DNA of 64,000 bases from Salticus scenicus (Eukaryota; Arthropoda; Arachnida; Araneae; Salticidae): NCBI GenBank assembly GCA_963930645.1, contig OZ005660.1, positions 203,986,184 through 204,050,183 on the forward strand. The letters are read 5' to 3'. Shown piece by piece: positions 23,611-34,471 of the stretch (positions are counted from its first letter, which is position 1; each line of letters begins with the position of its first letter). A program made the translations under genes and the position numbers. The notes below the pieces were generated by a model. That model made no database searches, was not told where the DNA came from, and was given only the letters and a program-made list of their open reading frames with translations.

Positions 23611-24114
23611 CCTTTAACGTTCACTACTTAATTTATTTTAAAAATTACTAAACTAATTTTAAAAATGGCTTTTAGACACATAGCTGATCATAAACATTTA
23701 AAAAATAAAAAAAATTAGCATTGTTCCTTTTCGAGAAATTTTCGGTTTGAAACATCTGTAAGTAAACCTTATTAAATTCAAATAACATTTAATTTAATAA
23801 ATAAATCACTTTATAAGTAAACATTATCGACAACAAAAACTCGTAAAAGTTGCACAGATCCCAACATTTCAATTTATTCCGGAGTATTTTAACCCTTTGC
23901 GGTGCAAGGTAATTCGGATCATTTAAATTACACTGCCACCGAAATTTACGAACATAATTAAAATAGAAGAAATTTTTAATTTTCACGTTAAAAAAAGGGC
24001 CTCTTCTGCTATGTTATGAATGTAAATTTTTGCTAAAAAATTTCCGGGATGAGTTTTTGCACTTGAGAATTAAAATTAGGTGTTCCATCAGCGGGAACAC
24101 TGCGACTGAAAGGG
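23611..24114. mobile_element. TTAA insertion(s) of CCCTTT type, probably nested
   Basis: Flanked by TTAA at 23607-23610 and 24115-24118; copy 1 has a single TTAA at 3746-3749 in the matching place. Termini CCCTTTAACGTTC and complement of CCCTTTCAGTCGC are piggyBac-like. A second internal TTAA at 23889-23892 followed by CCCTTTGCGGTGCAAG starts a 222-bp unit (23893-24114) that matches 37585-37798, so one element probably inserted into, or joined, another. Confidence 0.7.
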
Positions 24115-24392
24115 TTAAGGCCTTTTTTGTTATGTTAGATGCAGGTGAATAAAAACTTATATAGAAAGTATTAAACATTAAAAACATTTCTTAAGCAAGT
24201 TTTCTGTTTATACATTATATTAATTATGTAAGATAAACAAATAGTTAAAATGTTGATCAAAATTACCCTGTTGACTGTTGTCCCTAAATAATTAAAATTG
24301 TAAGATAATATTTGATAACATTAATTAACATTAACATTTGATAACTTTAGTATCCATAATATTTGATAACATTAGCCTGATGTGTAGAATAA

Positions 24393-24420
24393 TACAAGCA
24401 AGCTTTTCCACCTTCGCTGG
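24393..24420 (-). mobile_element. Diverged Helitron 3' end in copy 2
   Basis: On the minus strand CCAGCGAAGGTGGAAAAGCT then TGCTTG replaces the TGCTAG of copy 1 (2991). Poly-A at 24464-24480 and the repeats at 24610-25310 follow as in copy 1. Confidence 0.4.
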
Positions 24421-25376
24421 TTCCTATATTTAAATAAAATAGGAAAAAATCCCTATCATTAACAAAAAAAAAAAAAAAAACTTTGAAATCAGTCGAAACC
24501 GCAGTTAATGTTCCCGCAGGCTTCTGTAATAGTTTTCCGTCCCGCAATATGATGATTGGCTTCTACTGCCTTTGGCATAGACTTAACCGCTTTTTATCCT
24601 TCCCCCCTCTTCCACGGGTAAATTTAGAATTTTAACGCAATATTATCAAATTACATATTGCGTTCTTTTAACCAATACCCACACATCAAAACTCGCCTTT
24701 CTGAGTTAATTTGGAGTAGATCTAAGGTTAAAAACGTGTTTTTTGTCCGTCCAGCCGAGGGAAGAGAGGAAGGGTAATTTTTCAAAATCGCCTTATAATG
24801 CGTGTAAGGTACACACACACAGCCAAACAACGCATAAAAAAAATCCCCTCCCGAAAATAATTTACAACAGAGTTGAGCTCCAAAACATATATATACGTAT
24901 ATATATATATTTTTTTTTTTGCCACCCTCACATAGACGAAAGATCTTCGCAAAATCTCTTTATACTAGGTGTTGGATGCATATGACCAACTCACACATCA
25001 GAAATCGCCTTTGTAAGATAATTTAGAGCAGAGCTATGCGTAGAAATGCGTTTTTGCTACCCTTTCTCAAAATTTAGTCGGAAAGAATTACGCAAAATAC
25101 CTTTATAGTATTTTGGGGTACGCATAACCAACCAACGCATCAAAAAATTGCTTTCCTATTATAATTTGTCCTGATATAACTTGGAGAATAATTACTCTTG
25201 AAAACGTGTTTTTGCATCCACCCCACACTTAATGAGGAAGGAGAAGCGAAGGATTTCTCAAAATTCCTTTATAGTGTGTGTTAGGTACGCATAATCAACC
25301 CATACGTTTAACAAAAAATAATTGCAATACAAAAATAATTTTTTATATACCGTGTTTTAAAATTTTCTGTTGAATC

Positions 25377-26110
25377 ATACAAATACTATTAAAGTCAGCG
25401 AGAACCTGAAACAATTGGCTAAAAGTAATTTAAAAATGCATCGTCACTGTGTTCTGAGCTATTCTGAAAATTTAAAAAGTCTAGGTAGTCGGGAAGATTG
25501 ATGATCGGGATGAGCATATGATTGATGAATCATATAAACGCTACTGAAGACAGCGAGAACCCGAAACAACTGGCTAAAAGTATTAAAAAATGCATTGTTG
25601 TCGTGTTTTGAGCTATTCTAAAAGTTTCAAATGTTTAGCTAGTCGAGAAGTTAGTTAAATAAATTTTCTGTTGAATCATGTAAACGCTACCGAAGGCAGC
25701 GGAGACCCGAAACAGTTTGCTAAAAATATTTAAAAAATGCATTGTCACCGTGTTTTGAGCTATTCTGAAAGTTTCAAATGTCTAGCTAGTCGGGAAAAAA
25801 GTTAAATAAATTTTCTGTTGAACCATATAAACGCTGCCGAAGGCAACAGTGACCCGAAACAATTGGCTAAAAATATTTAAAAAATCCATTGTTACCGTCT
25901 TCTGAACTTTTCTGAAAGTTTCAAATGTCTAGCTAGTCGAGAAGTCAGTTAAAAATCGATTGCAAGATTTGTACTGATAACGCTGGCTGCAGGGACCCGG
26001 AGCAGTTGGCTAAAAGTATTTAAAAAATGCATTTTCATCGTGTTCTGAACTATTCTGAAAGTTTCAAATGTCTAGGTAGTCGGAAAGTTAGTTAAAAATC
26101 AATTATAAGA
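25377..26110 (+). repeat. Five tandem units of about 140 bp, specific to copy 2
   Basis: Each unit has CATATAAACGCTACCGAAGG-type text, GAGACCCGAAACA(A/G)TTGGCT, a TTTAAAAAATGCATTGTC phrase, TGAGCTATTCTGAAAGTTTC and TCTAGCTAGTCGGGAA. Copy 1 lacks the block. The CCGAAGGCAGCGGAGACCCG words resemble those in the Helitron at 58-60.7 kb, so the block may be Helitron-derived. Confidence 0.7.
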
Positions 26111-26498
26111 TTTGTACTGGACATACAAACAAGAGTACGCGTTAATAAAAAGCATGGTAAAATCAATCTTACTGCGATAATTTGGAACAAAGTCACTCTT
26201 AAAAACGAGATTATTACCCCCTCTCCTGCAACTTACCCTCTGCTTTAAGTAAAGATATTTTTGAGAACGAATAAAATTTTGAAAACTTTTCTTAAAAGCA
26301 AAGAATTTTCAAATTATTTCACATATGAATTTGTTTTATTCGCAATATTTTGAATTTTACCATTTAATGTTTTGTGTTTTAAACCCTAAGAATGGATTTG
26401 GGTTCTAAATATGTTCCAAAGATATTCTGTTTCATTTAATTTTGCAAAAACGCAATTAAAATAAAAAAAATTGAGCAAATTGTTGCGTTTTATTTACA

Positions 26499-26767
26499 TG
26501 ACGACCACTGGTGCAAACACCTGACGACTACTGGTGAAATGCAGTTTTCAAGTGACGAGCACTGGTGCATTTTTATAGGTTTAATTTTTATTATTTTTAA
26601 AAAATTGGCTTAACGTATTGAAAAACTGAATGTGTCTAACAACAACTAGAAGAATCAATGTATAAAATAGACCAAAGTATAATATTGATACATAAATTCC
26701 ACATCAATGCCACGAGAAAAAAACAAACATTTTAAAAATAAGGCCTTAAGAGTGACGAGCACTGGTG
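26499..26767 (-). repeat. Subterminal motif cluster of copy 2 (4 motifs)
   Basis: TGACGAnnACTGGTG at 26499-26513, 26522-26536, 26553-26567 and 26753-26767, mirroring 1483-1752. Confidence 0.7.
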
Positions 26768-26779
26768 TCGTTACCTTAA

Positions 26780-27240
26780 ATAAAAAGTAAAATAAAATAA
26801 AATAAAAATAAATAAATAAAAGACCAAAATGATCAAGGGGTGAAAAAACGTAAAAACTCTAACATCTGAATTTAAAAAGAAACAAGAACGAAATATTATG
26901 TGGTTGGCATAGTTTATTAATACCTTTCCTAACAACACTCTGGATGTCCTCAAGACGTTCATATAATGTCCACAGATGTCCCGTTCATCGATACGACATC
27001 CTGAGAATGTTATTTGGAGAGGATGTGTTTTTAGGGTTTTCAACTGTTCGTATTCGTTGCATCATTTAATCTTCAAGGTCCTTTGCCTACGTATACGTGA
27101 ACACATGACGGACATGCATGAGGACAGAAAGGCAGAAAAATTGAATTCATAATCACTTTTAAATAGTGTTAGAAAACGTTAACATAACGGAACTTTTAAC
27201 ACAAGCGGAAATACAATTCTAGTTTAAATTGTAGCCTTTA
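26780..27240. other. Spacer without recognised element
   Basis: An (AATAA)n-type run near 26780-26820, then unique sequence. The 90-codon minus-strand frame at 26771-27043 includes this low-complexity run and shows no recognisable domain. Confidence 0.4.
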
Positions 27241-27254
27241 CTGTATCTGGATAT

Positions 27255-27440
27255 AATTGGTGAGGTGTTGGTTTCGATCCCAGGTCGCGCTCGTTGGTCT
27301 AGCCGTTCGGAGTATTCCGTGGTTTTCTCCGAAACATGTAAATACGAGCAAGGATCCCTTTGAAATATTCTCACGAGGAGCACACTCCTCTTCAGGCCTA
27401 GGACTATAGCACAGTCAATCTGTTTTGCTTCCAAAACACA
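27255..27440 (+). mobile_element. tRNA-derived SINE family 2, 5' truncated
   Basis: Starts near box B (GGTTTCGATCC, 27270-27280) and continues with TAGCCGTTCGGAGTATTCCG, TGGTTTTCTCCGAAAC and a CCTAGGACT phrase, all shared with the longer copy at 48216-48455. Box A is missing. Confidence 0.6.
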
Positions 27441-27832
27441 AACATAAACTGAATATTCTTATGTGGCACTGTAAGTCTTAATGCTATAACCATACTTTAT
27501 TCTATATAAAACATTTTTTTGTGCACGTGAATAAAAAATGTCAATTTTGTTAGGATTTGTACAAATTAAAGTTATTGAAATGTGGTTTATAAATACCACT
27601 CACAGAAAACAATGCTACGAAATTCTTTCGGGTCGGGTGTCCCTGTACATGATGAAACCGGTGTGGTATTTACTCCATTTTCAATGGGGAACATCCAGTA
27701 GTGAACAGTGAACTTGAATAACATGTAAGAATTTCAAGAAACTTTAGAAATATTTACGGGAGTTTAGAGCGCGGAAAGACTGGCGGACAGACCGGCAGAC
27801 AGACAAACCAAAGTCATGAACACTTCGAAGTG
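27441..27832 (+). repeat. Single copy of the 53-54 kb tandem family
   Basis: Shares AATGCTATAACCATACTTTA, TTTTTTGTGCAC, CACTCACAGAAAACAATGCT, GGGTGTCCCTGTACA and a GCGGACAGACCGGCAGACAG tail with the units at 53110-54400. It continues after the hAT element at 28810 onwards as unrelated unique sequence. Confidence 0.55.
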
Positions 27833-27840
27833 CTAAAAAT

Positions 27841-28801
27841 TAGGGGTGGGAATCGATTTAGAGTTTTAACTGGGTTAATCGTAGTTCATTAATCAATTAA
27901 TTGGTCGATTAATCGGATTTCGGTCTTAATCGGTCTTCATTTTTATATATGTATAATTTTATTTTAATGATGAATAAAACTCTCATTTTTTGTACAGTCG
28001 GTAACAAAAGTATCCGAATACTAGCAAACATTCCTATATAAAAAAAGTAGAGTTAATACTGTTTTGTTAAATAAATTCTTATCGAATCATGTTCTTAGTC
28101 AGTCTAAGAACATGATTCGAAAAGGATTTGTTTAACAAGTTAGTTCTTCTTTATCACTTCGGACTAGAACACAGTATGTTATTTTCTGTTTCTACTTCGA
28201 TAGTTGTTACTATCAGCAATTCTGAACAGACAATAAACGTTTGAAGATATTGTGAAACTCTGTTGATATTTTCCCCATTAGAGGGATAGTGGAAATCTCA
28301 ATCCTTTCTTTTCTTTTTTATCTTTAGCATTTCCATTTTTTTGAAAGCTTCTTGTTTCTGAGAATACTATTGCCCTAGCCAACACTTTCTGTAGAAGGCT
28401 ACAGACAGGTGGTATTGTTCCAGCATGCACATGAAGCGACATTTTGTTTAATAACTATCATCCCCCTTTTCTCTCTCAACAAAAGTGCAACATCTTCTTT
28501 TGTGAGGTTTTATTATTTTTTATTTATTTGTTTATTATATTATATTATATTATATTTTTTGCTTTTACATTATTTGATGGATGTTTCTTAGAACGTTTGT
28601 TGGGAAAATATGTGAAAAAAAATATTTTGTAGGCAGAAAAGCATTTTTACTTTTAAAAAAAGTTTAATTTTTACTTTTAATTTTTACTTTTAAATTTTTA
28701 ATCGAATTAATCGTTCCGATTAACTCGATTAAAAAAATTGATCGGGACTAAGCATTGATCGATCAAACGAACCGATTAATCGATTAATCGGCACAGCCCT
28801 A
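27841..28801. mobile_element. hAT-type element, perfect 8-bp duplication CTAAAAAT
   Basis: 961 bp. Termini TAGGGGTGGGAATCGATTTA and complement of TAGGGCTGTGCCGATTAATC. CTAAAAAT is perfect at 27833-27840 and 28802-28809. Subterminal CGATTAATCG words cluster at both ends. A truncated CAGTCGG MITE is inserted at 27995. No transposase frame; 28810-29142 is plain spacer. Confidence 0.85.
27995..28140. mobile_element. CAGTCGG MITE, 3'-truncated, nested in hAT
   Basis: Begins after TA with CAGTCGGTAACAAAAGTATC and passes the palindrome centre (GTCAGTCTAAGAACATGATT), then breaks off at about 28140 instead of completing the second arm. Confidence 0.7.
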
Positions 28802-29315
28802 CTAAAAATATTCAGTGTTATTCTCCAGTTTATCAGACATGTTATGCTCTGTTTATCAATTTTAACAGAAAGACCATGCAGCGAAAATATCAAAGCTCTC
28901 CATTTAAATTATTGCGGGAGACTTATTTCTTTAATCTTTATCTTCTAAATTTAGGATGGAAGAGTACAACCGAACTTGCATCCATAAATATAACTCTCCT
29001 TCAGATAAACCTCCTGCACGTGCATGCCACACTCATTCTTTTACCTCTCTCTTGTTATTTTCTTTTTTTTTTCAAGAGCAAAACGTTCTGAATTGAATAT
29101 GCCCGTTGAAGTCGTTGACATATTTTATTTTTGTAAACAATTACACAGGTCAGGCCCCGATTATGACAGACTGGGGCCCTGGGCAAAGCAAAATTGGGCC
29201 CCCCCCCCCTCTCGAAACCGTCAGAACATCATAGATATTTGATAGATGATGATCAATCAATCGTATGTACAATGCATACACAATATTTTCGAGGCTAGAT
29301 GTTTAAGTATGTTAA

Positions 29316-29738
29316 CGGCCCTCTTCACTCACCGTCGACGGAAGCCCGAGCCAATGTTATTCTATGGGGAAATTTTCTTTACAAATAACTTATTAACTAA
29401 TACATATTTTTTAATTCTGTTTTCACATTCAGAAAATTCCCAACTGTTCAATTGACGGACCTTTTTTAAAAATGTATTTTTTTAATTTTTAATATTTTAT
29501 TTTGAAATTGCAAAATGAAAAAAATTCACCTATTGAAAATTCGTATTTTGCAGCTTCAAAATAAAATATAAAAAAATAATTTTTTTAAAAAAGGTCCGTC
29601 AATTGAACAGCTGGGAATTTTCAGGATGTGAAAACAGAATTTAAAAATATGTATTAGTTAATAAGTTATGTGTAAAGAAAAATTTCCCATAGAATAACAT
29701 TAGCTTCGTCTTCCGGCGGCGGTGAGTGAGGAGGGCCC
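29316..29738. mobile_element. Fold-back MITE with TTAA duplication (GGCCCTC ends)
   Basis: 423 bp; TTAA at 29312-29315 and 29739-29742. Arms of about 200 bp pair along their length: CGGCCCTCTTCACTCACCG with GGGCCCTCCTCACTCACCG, and a TCAATTGACGGACCTTTTT block with its complement near the centre at about 29515. The TTAA target suggests piggyBac-like mobilisation. Confidence 0.85.
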
Positions 29739-29894
29739 TTAATAGTTTTTACATTTTCAATATTTATTAATGTTACCAGCTCCACGTACACACAATTCAA
29801 TATGGAATGGGTTTGTTCTGCTGATCCACCTCATGATATTGTGTCTGAGAGGCGACAACAAAGAAGCACTGTCGGACACGTATAGCATATTTAA

Positions 29895-30768
29895 CCCTTA
29901 TACCGGAACATCGGTCTCAGAGACCGCTAAAGATTAGGCTTAGTGTGGGGACTTACGGATGCATATTCCTAGAAGAGGGTACCCGCACATTTGGCGATAA
30001 ATGTCCAAGACGCCAAGGGTGTCTAACTGAAGCACTAGTGCAACGTAAAATGAACTCAACCTGTAGAGGATGGCATGTCTCAGATCAACCCTTAGGGGTG
30101 AGTCTCGAACCGTCGCCAATTGTTCACAACATAGAACTAGTGCAATGTAAAACTATCAAACAAGGGAAGCTACCCTTGGGGGTTGGCAGAGTTTAAGTTC
30201 GATTGGTTTCGTTAGTATTAGGTAGAATTAGAGTGCTATGAAGAAAGTTGCGGATGGAGTTACGATTTTTAGGGAAGTTGTGAGTTTCTTACGGAAGTAT
30301 GGTTTTCGGCGAGTTTTTGGTGTTCGAGTTGGATTGGAAAGTATTTTAGGTAAAGTTTTGTTGCGATTCAAAGTTTTTTCCAGTCGTCAGATCTATTTAA
30401 GTAGTAAGTCATTTAAAGCAAAGAAGAGTTATTTGTAGGAAGTCTTCCAGAGTCAAATCATTCACAAGCGAGTCATTACATGGAGTTTCCTTGGGAAGTT
30501 ATCTGCCCTTTGAAAGGTATTTCTATCAGTAGCTATCATTTTTACCCATTGCGCAGTACTAATGCGACATTAAATCCAACCAACCATATAATATACCTTG
30601 TCGCCCCTATGATACGTCATGATTGAGAAAGTAAATTTATGGCTGCAAGAATTCATTATTTATCGCCACAAAATTTCAACAAATACATTCAGTACCCTTT
30701 TTCCAAAAAGCGGTCTGTGAGACCGATGTTCCTGGTAAGCATGATGAAAACATGTTCCGGCCAAAGGG
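29895..30768. mobile_element. piggyBac-like non-autonomous element (CCCTTATACCGG)
   Basis: 874 bp; TTAA at 29891-29894 and 30769-30772. Left terminus CCCTTATACCGGAACATCGG; right terminus complement CCCTTTGGCCGGAACATG. A subterminal word GGAACATCGGTCTC(A)GAGACCGCT, itself palindromic, occurs near both ends. The interior holds SINE-derived pieces and two small incidental frames. Confidence 0.8.
29940..30590 (+). mobile_element. SINE-derived pieces captured in the piggyBac-like element
   Basis: GAGGATGGCATGTCTCAGAT...CGTCGCCAATTG (30066-30120), GCACTAGTGCAACGTAAAA (30032-30050) and GCGCAGTACTAATGCGACAT...CCAACCAACC (30551-30588) resemble the 3' body and tail of the SINE at 9770-10094. Tail-like text appears three times, so the piece is rearranged. 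Confidence 0.5.
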
Positions 30769-31018
30769 TTAATTTATAGTAAACGAGATTTGACATATAA
30801 ATTTAGTAGTCAGATTTGCCAGCTTTGGTTTGTCACTCTACTACTGTTTTTTACACACTAGGATTAATTACAGCGGGACCTACTGATTCAAATGAATTTC
30901 AAACCACTACAAACTCCCTGCCTGAACTGGGACATGAGCTCTGCATCTGTTGATTCAAGGCCAGTATGTTCACTATTTAGGCACTAAATGAGCCAGCAGA
31001 AATAGAAAAAGCAAAATA

Positions 31019-31852
31019 CAGTAATCGCCGCTTAATAAAATCACTGGTTAATAAAATCAGCCGCTTAATATGATCAAATTGCCAGGACCGGAATCAAATC
31101 AATGCAAACTAATTTTAAAACCGCCGCTTAATAAAATCAGCATCGCCAGTTAATAAACTCAAAAAAAAATCTCGTAGCAGCAAAAATGTCATTTATGCAC
31201 GCTAAACAAATTTTTATTTACGCTGTAATTTTTTATTTAAAAAAAAGAAAAAAGAAAAGAAAATACAGCAATCCCTCCGTTATCTATTTTTGTCGAAAAT
31301 TTTACATTTGCAACAGTAAATTTTACATTTACAGCAATTAAATACGTCCCATTACTTGTCTTAGTAATAATTTCAAGCAATGTATTCTTCAAAGGGCGGT
31401 AATAAGTTACAAATTTGATTTGATTCTAAAGTAATTTTTTTTTTTTTTTTTTAATTTAAATATCTATAACGTTTAATTAAAAGACAATTTTTAGTTCTTT
31501 ATTCTGAAATAACTAAGAGGCAAGAAGCTTTAAGGGAAAGATTTTAAATTTAAAAGAAAATCGTGAACATTCGGCAAAGTATTGATGATTTTCCTCAAAG
31601 GAGAGTGCATCGAAACTTGAGACGTGTATAATTCACTTATCTTGAAGGAACAATCAAATAATTATCTGTTAAAAATTAGTTAATATTGTTTATTAGTTCC
31701 ATTATTTGGTACCTTTTGAAATTTCTTTCCAAATTCAGGTAAATAATACCTTTCTCTTCAGCGCAGGAACGTTCGCCGGATATAAAAATCAGCCGCTTAA
31801 TAAAATCACTTTTGCTCAGAACGAATGTGATTTTAATAAGCGGCGGGTACTG
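31019..31852 (-). mobile_element. Pogo/Tigger-like TA element, copy 2 (inverted)
   Basis: 834 bp between TA dinucleotides (31017-31018, 31853-31854). It begins CAGTAATCGCCGCTTAATAA and ends with complement CAGTACCCGCCGC. It matches 19789-20586 inverted throughout, including GAACATT/CAAAGTATTGATG and the AACGTTCGCCGGATATAAAA phrase. Confidence 0.8.
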
Positions 31853-31921
31853 TATATCCAAAATGAAAATTCTGTTTTCTAGGAAGATGAGTACATTGAA
31901 AGAGAAATTTCATAAACATAA

Positions 31922-31960
<39 letters not shown>

Positions 31961-32089
31961 AATTTTCATTGAAATAAAAGGGAATATTTTGCAATTTAAT
32001 ATTATGGGATTTGGAGGCCCCTTAATGTCTGGGGCCCTTAGGCAAAGCCCCGGTTTGCCCATGCGATAATATGGGCCTGACACAGGTTT

Positions 32090-32450
32090 ATATCTAAAAC
32101 TTTTATTTGATCATTTTGGCTGATCTTTACGTTTTTTGGTTTGCTGAAGCCCGAAAATGAAGCCAGTTTTTCTCTGCCACGTAGAAATTTTTGCCAATAC
32201 AGGGTGCATACTAGAAACTACCGTAAATAAAGAAAATGTGTCAGTAGACATCCTGTAGAGGAAAACTGGCTTCACTTTCGGTTTCAGTATACCAAAAAAA
32301 CATGTGTATCAGCTAAAACACCAAACTTTGGCAACATTACCAAACTTTGGCAACATTATTTTTATAGACCTGTGTTATTATTGTTTTATTTTATTTTATA
32401 TTGATAGGGTAGGGATATAAATCTTTTAAGTTATATGAACAGTTAACGGC
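32090..32450. other. Spacer with short direct repeat
   Basis: CCAAACTTTGGCAACATTA is repeated directly at about 32322 and 32341. Nothing else recognised. Confidence 0.4.
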
Positions 32451-33400
32451 TAAACCCTTTTAAGGGGTCATATATATATGGCTAAAAATTTTGTATTTTT
32501 GGTCATTATGAATAACATTTTCGTAAATATCTCCAAAACGGAGAGTCACAGAAAAACCAAAAAGAGAGGTGTACAACTAGATGTTATAAAAAACTTACAC
32601 ACGTATTAGCAACGTTTTACGTCCAACCGTTTTTGAGTCAGGCGCTATATACATGCACACATATGTATATACATAGACGGCACGAAAAATCATATAAAAT
32701 CGTAGATATCTCTAAATGCGAGCTCATGTCAAGACCAAAGTTGATGCTGTACAAATAGTTATAGCAATCGCAATTGTAAATTTGAAACACTCTACAATCA
32801 TTGTTTTTTTTTTTTTTTTTTTTTTTTTTTAGCTATGCGAGATACATCATACACAATCCGTTTCTAGACCGAGAAAAAAAAAAAAAATACCGCTTTCATC
32901 TAGAACGAATAAGTGGTCAGTTTCTAAATCCCTAAACTAGAAATATAGATTTCCGAGTTATGTGTTTAAGGCACGCCAATAAGCTGAATAGACGAAATGA
33001 TCGATAATTTCTAGTGTATACATTTCTAGATGATGAAACAATATTCTGAACATTCTACATATTCTGAATCCTTTGCATTGCGAGAAATTTTCGCTTGATT
33101 ATCTAGAATTGAGTCATATACGAAGATTATAGTTGCTAAAACTCACCTCTTGTATATACATCTATTTGCAGAGATTTTTAAATAAGTTTGACCTCGATAA
33201 GGCAAACGCTCTGGAATTCTAATAGGGGTTTCTAGAATTCGCTTTCTAAGGGGACTGGAATTTATGAGGATGACATGGAACTATTTTTACTAGAGCCACA
33301 AACTAGATTCCAGATGTCAGTTACAGATTTTTTCTCAGTGTAATTGGTATTAAAATACTTTCTCGTACTTTGTGTAAGGACTATGTCAAACCTTTCCTTT
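32450..33400 (-). mobile_element. GGAAAGTATTG-superfamily element, inverted, split by MITE
   Basis: On the minus strand it begins TCCTTACACAAAGTACGAGA then AAGTATTTTAATACC (33345-33390), is split by the MITE at 32869-33340, and continues with phrases shared with 10105-10385 and 11140-11280 (CTCTCTTTTTGG, TGTGACTCTCCGTT, ATTCATAATGACCAAAAATA). It supplies the empty site for the 10389-11134 MITE. Confidence 0.5.
32869..33340. mobile_element. CTAGA-rich MITE, copy 2
   Basis: Matches 6835-7294 in the same orientation (TACCGCTTTCATCTAGAACG, GGCACGCCAATAAG, TTTCTAGATG). The right terminus CTCAGTG is intact and followed by TA; the left terminus is altered (CCGAG). Confidence 0.7.
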
Positions 33401-33452
33401 CCCAGCTTCAGTTGCTTTTGCTTGCCTAATTTTACCTTATTCTCAAACTGCT

Positions 33453-33486
<34 letters not shown>

Positions 33487-33748
33487 CCTTTTCACGTACT
33501 TCTGATTGTGCGATTCTTTTTAATGTTTGTGGTTTACGGTATTTTAGAAATATTATAAATTTACTGGTCCACAATACATTTTATTATGAATGTAGTGGTC
33601 ATTGTCCTTAAAGTCGAAAAATTTGTCGATTGTATTAAACATTGACTCTGAAAAAGCAGGCTATTATGTTTACTTTCTATTATTATTGTTATTATTATTT
33701 TCTATTTAATTAAAAAAGAAAAGAAAATAAAGAAAATAAATGTTTTAA

Positions 33749-34029
33749 CCCATAACACTAGTGTACGTAAATTTTACGTGCGGTCTTCTTTATTAGTTCT
33801 TCTCTGCCCTTTCCCTTTTACCGATACACCTGTTTGACCTTGAGTTTAAATGTAAATAATTATTCAGTTTGTGAAAAGTTAGTAATATTGGGTAAAACAG
33901 CAAATAATTAAACATATTTAGAAACAACATTAATGTCATATAAGCAAATAAAACGAATTTTACATGAGAACGTAAATTTTACGTATCTCTAGTGATAGCG
34001 GCAGATATGAACACGCTAGTGCTCTAGGG
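33749..34029. mobile_element. piggyBac-like MITE with CCCTAG end and ACGTAAATTTTACGT words
   Basis: 281 bp; TTAA at 33745-33748 and 34030-34033. Left terminus CCCATAACACTAGTG; right terminus complement CCCTAGAGCACTAGCGTG, close to the classical piggyBac CCCTAG start. The 15-base palindrome ACGTAAATTTTACGT occurs near each end (33764, 33971). Confidence 0.8.
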
Positions 34030-34089
34030 TTAAGAAAACTTCAGATGCCATTATAGCATTTTTTACGGTTCATCAAGAGTGTTTTAGTT

Positions 34090-34471
34090 CCGAATTCTCT
34101 TTCTCTGTCTCTCTCTTTTTTTCTCTTTCTCTTTTTTTTCTTCTTCGTTTCTCTCTCTCTCTTTTTTTTCTCTCTCTTTCTCTTTTTCTTCTTCTTCGTT
34201 TCTCTCTCTCTCTCTCTCTCTCTCTTTTCTCTCTCTCTTTCTCTTTTTTTTCTTCTTCGTTTCTCTCTCTCTCTTTTTTTCTCTCTCTCTTTCTCTTTTT
34301 TTTCTTCTTCGTTTCTCTCTCTCTCTCTCTCTTTTTTCTCTCTCTTTCTCTTTTTTTTCTTCTTCGTTTCTCTCTCTCTCTCTCTCTTTTCTCTCTCTCT
34401 CTCTCTTTTTCTTCTTCTTCGTTTCTCTCTCTCTCTCTTTTTTTTCTCTCTTTCTCTTTTTTTTCTTCTTC

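Larger units (their letters stand above)
22584..26775 (-). mobile_element. TTAA-flanked DNA transposon, copy 2 (inverted)
   Basis: Right flank TTAA (26776-26779); left flank ATAA (22580-22583), probably a mutated TTAA. Its right end, read on the minus strand, matches the left end of copy 1 for well over 60 bases. It is about 0.8 kb longer because of a block at about 25310-26150 that copy 1 lacks, and carries an extra insertion at 23611-24114. The two copies could pair as a stem with 17.7 kb between them. No transposase seen. Confidence 0.75.
29151..32079. mobile_element. Large hAT-type element (2.9 kb) with three nested transposons
   Basis: Termini CAGGCCCCGATTATGACAG and complement of CAGGCCCATATTATCGC; perfect duplication ACACAGGT at 29143-29150 and 32080-32087. 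Terminal text (GGGGCCCTGGGCAAAGC, GGGGCCCTTAGGCAAAGCC) is itself inverted. About 2.1 kb is nested insertions at 29316-29738, 29895-30768 and 31019-31852, leaving under 0.8 kb of the original element. Related termini occur at 35268-35734. Non-autonomous. Confidence 0.85.
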
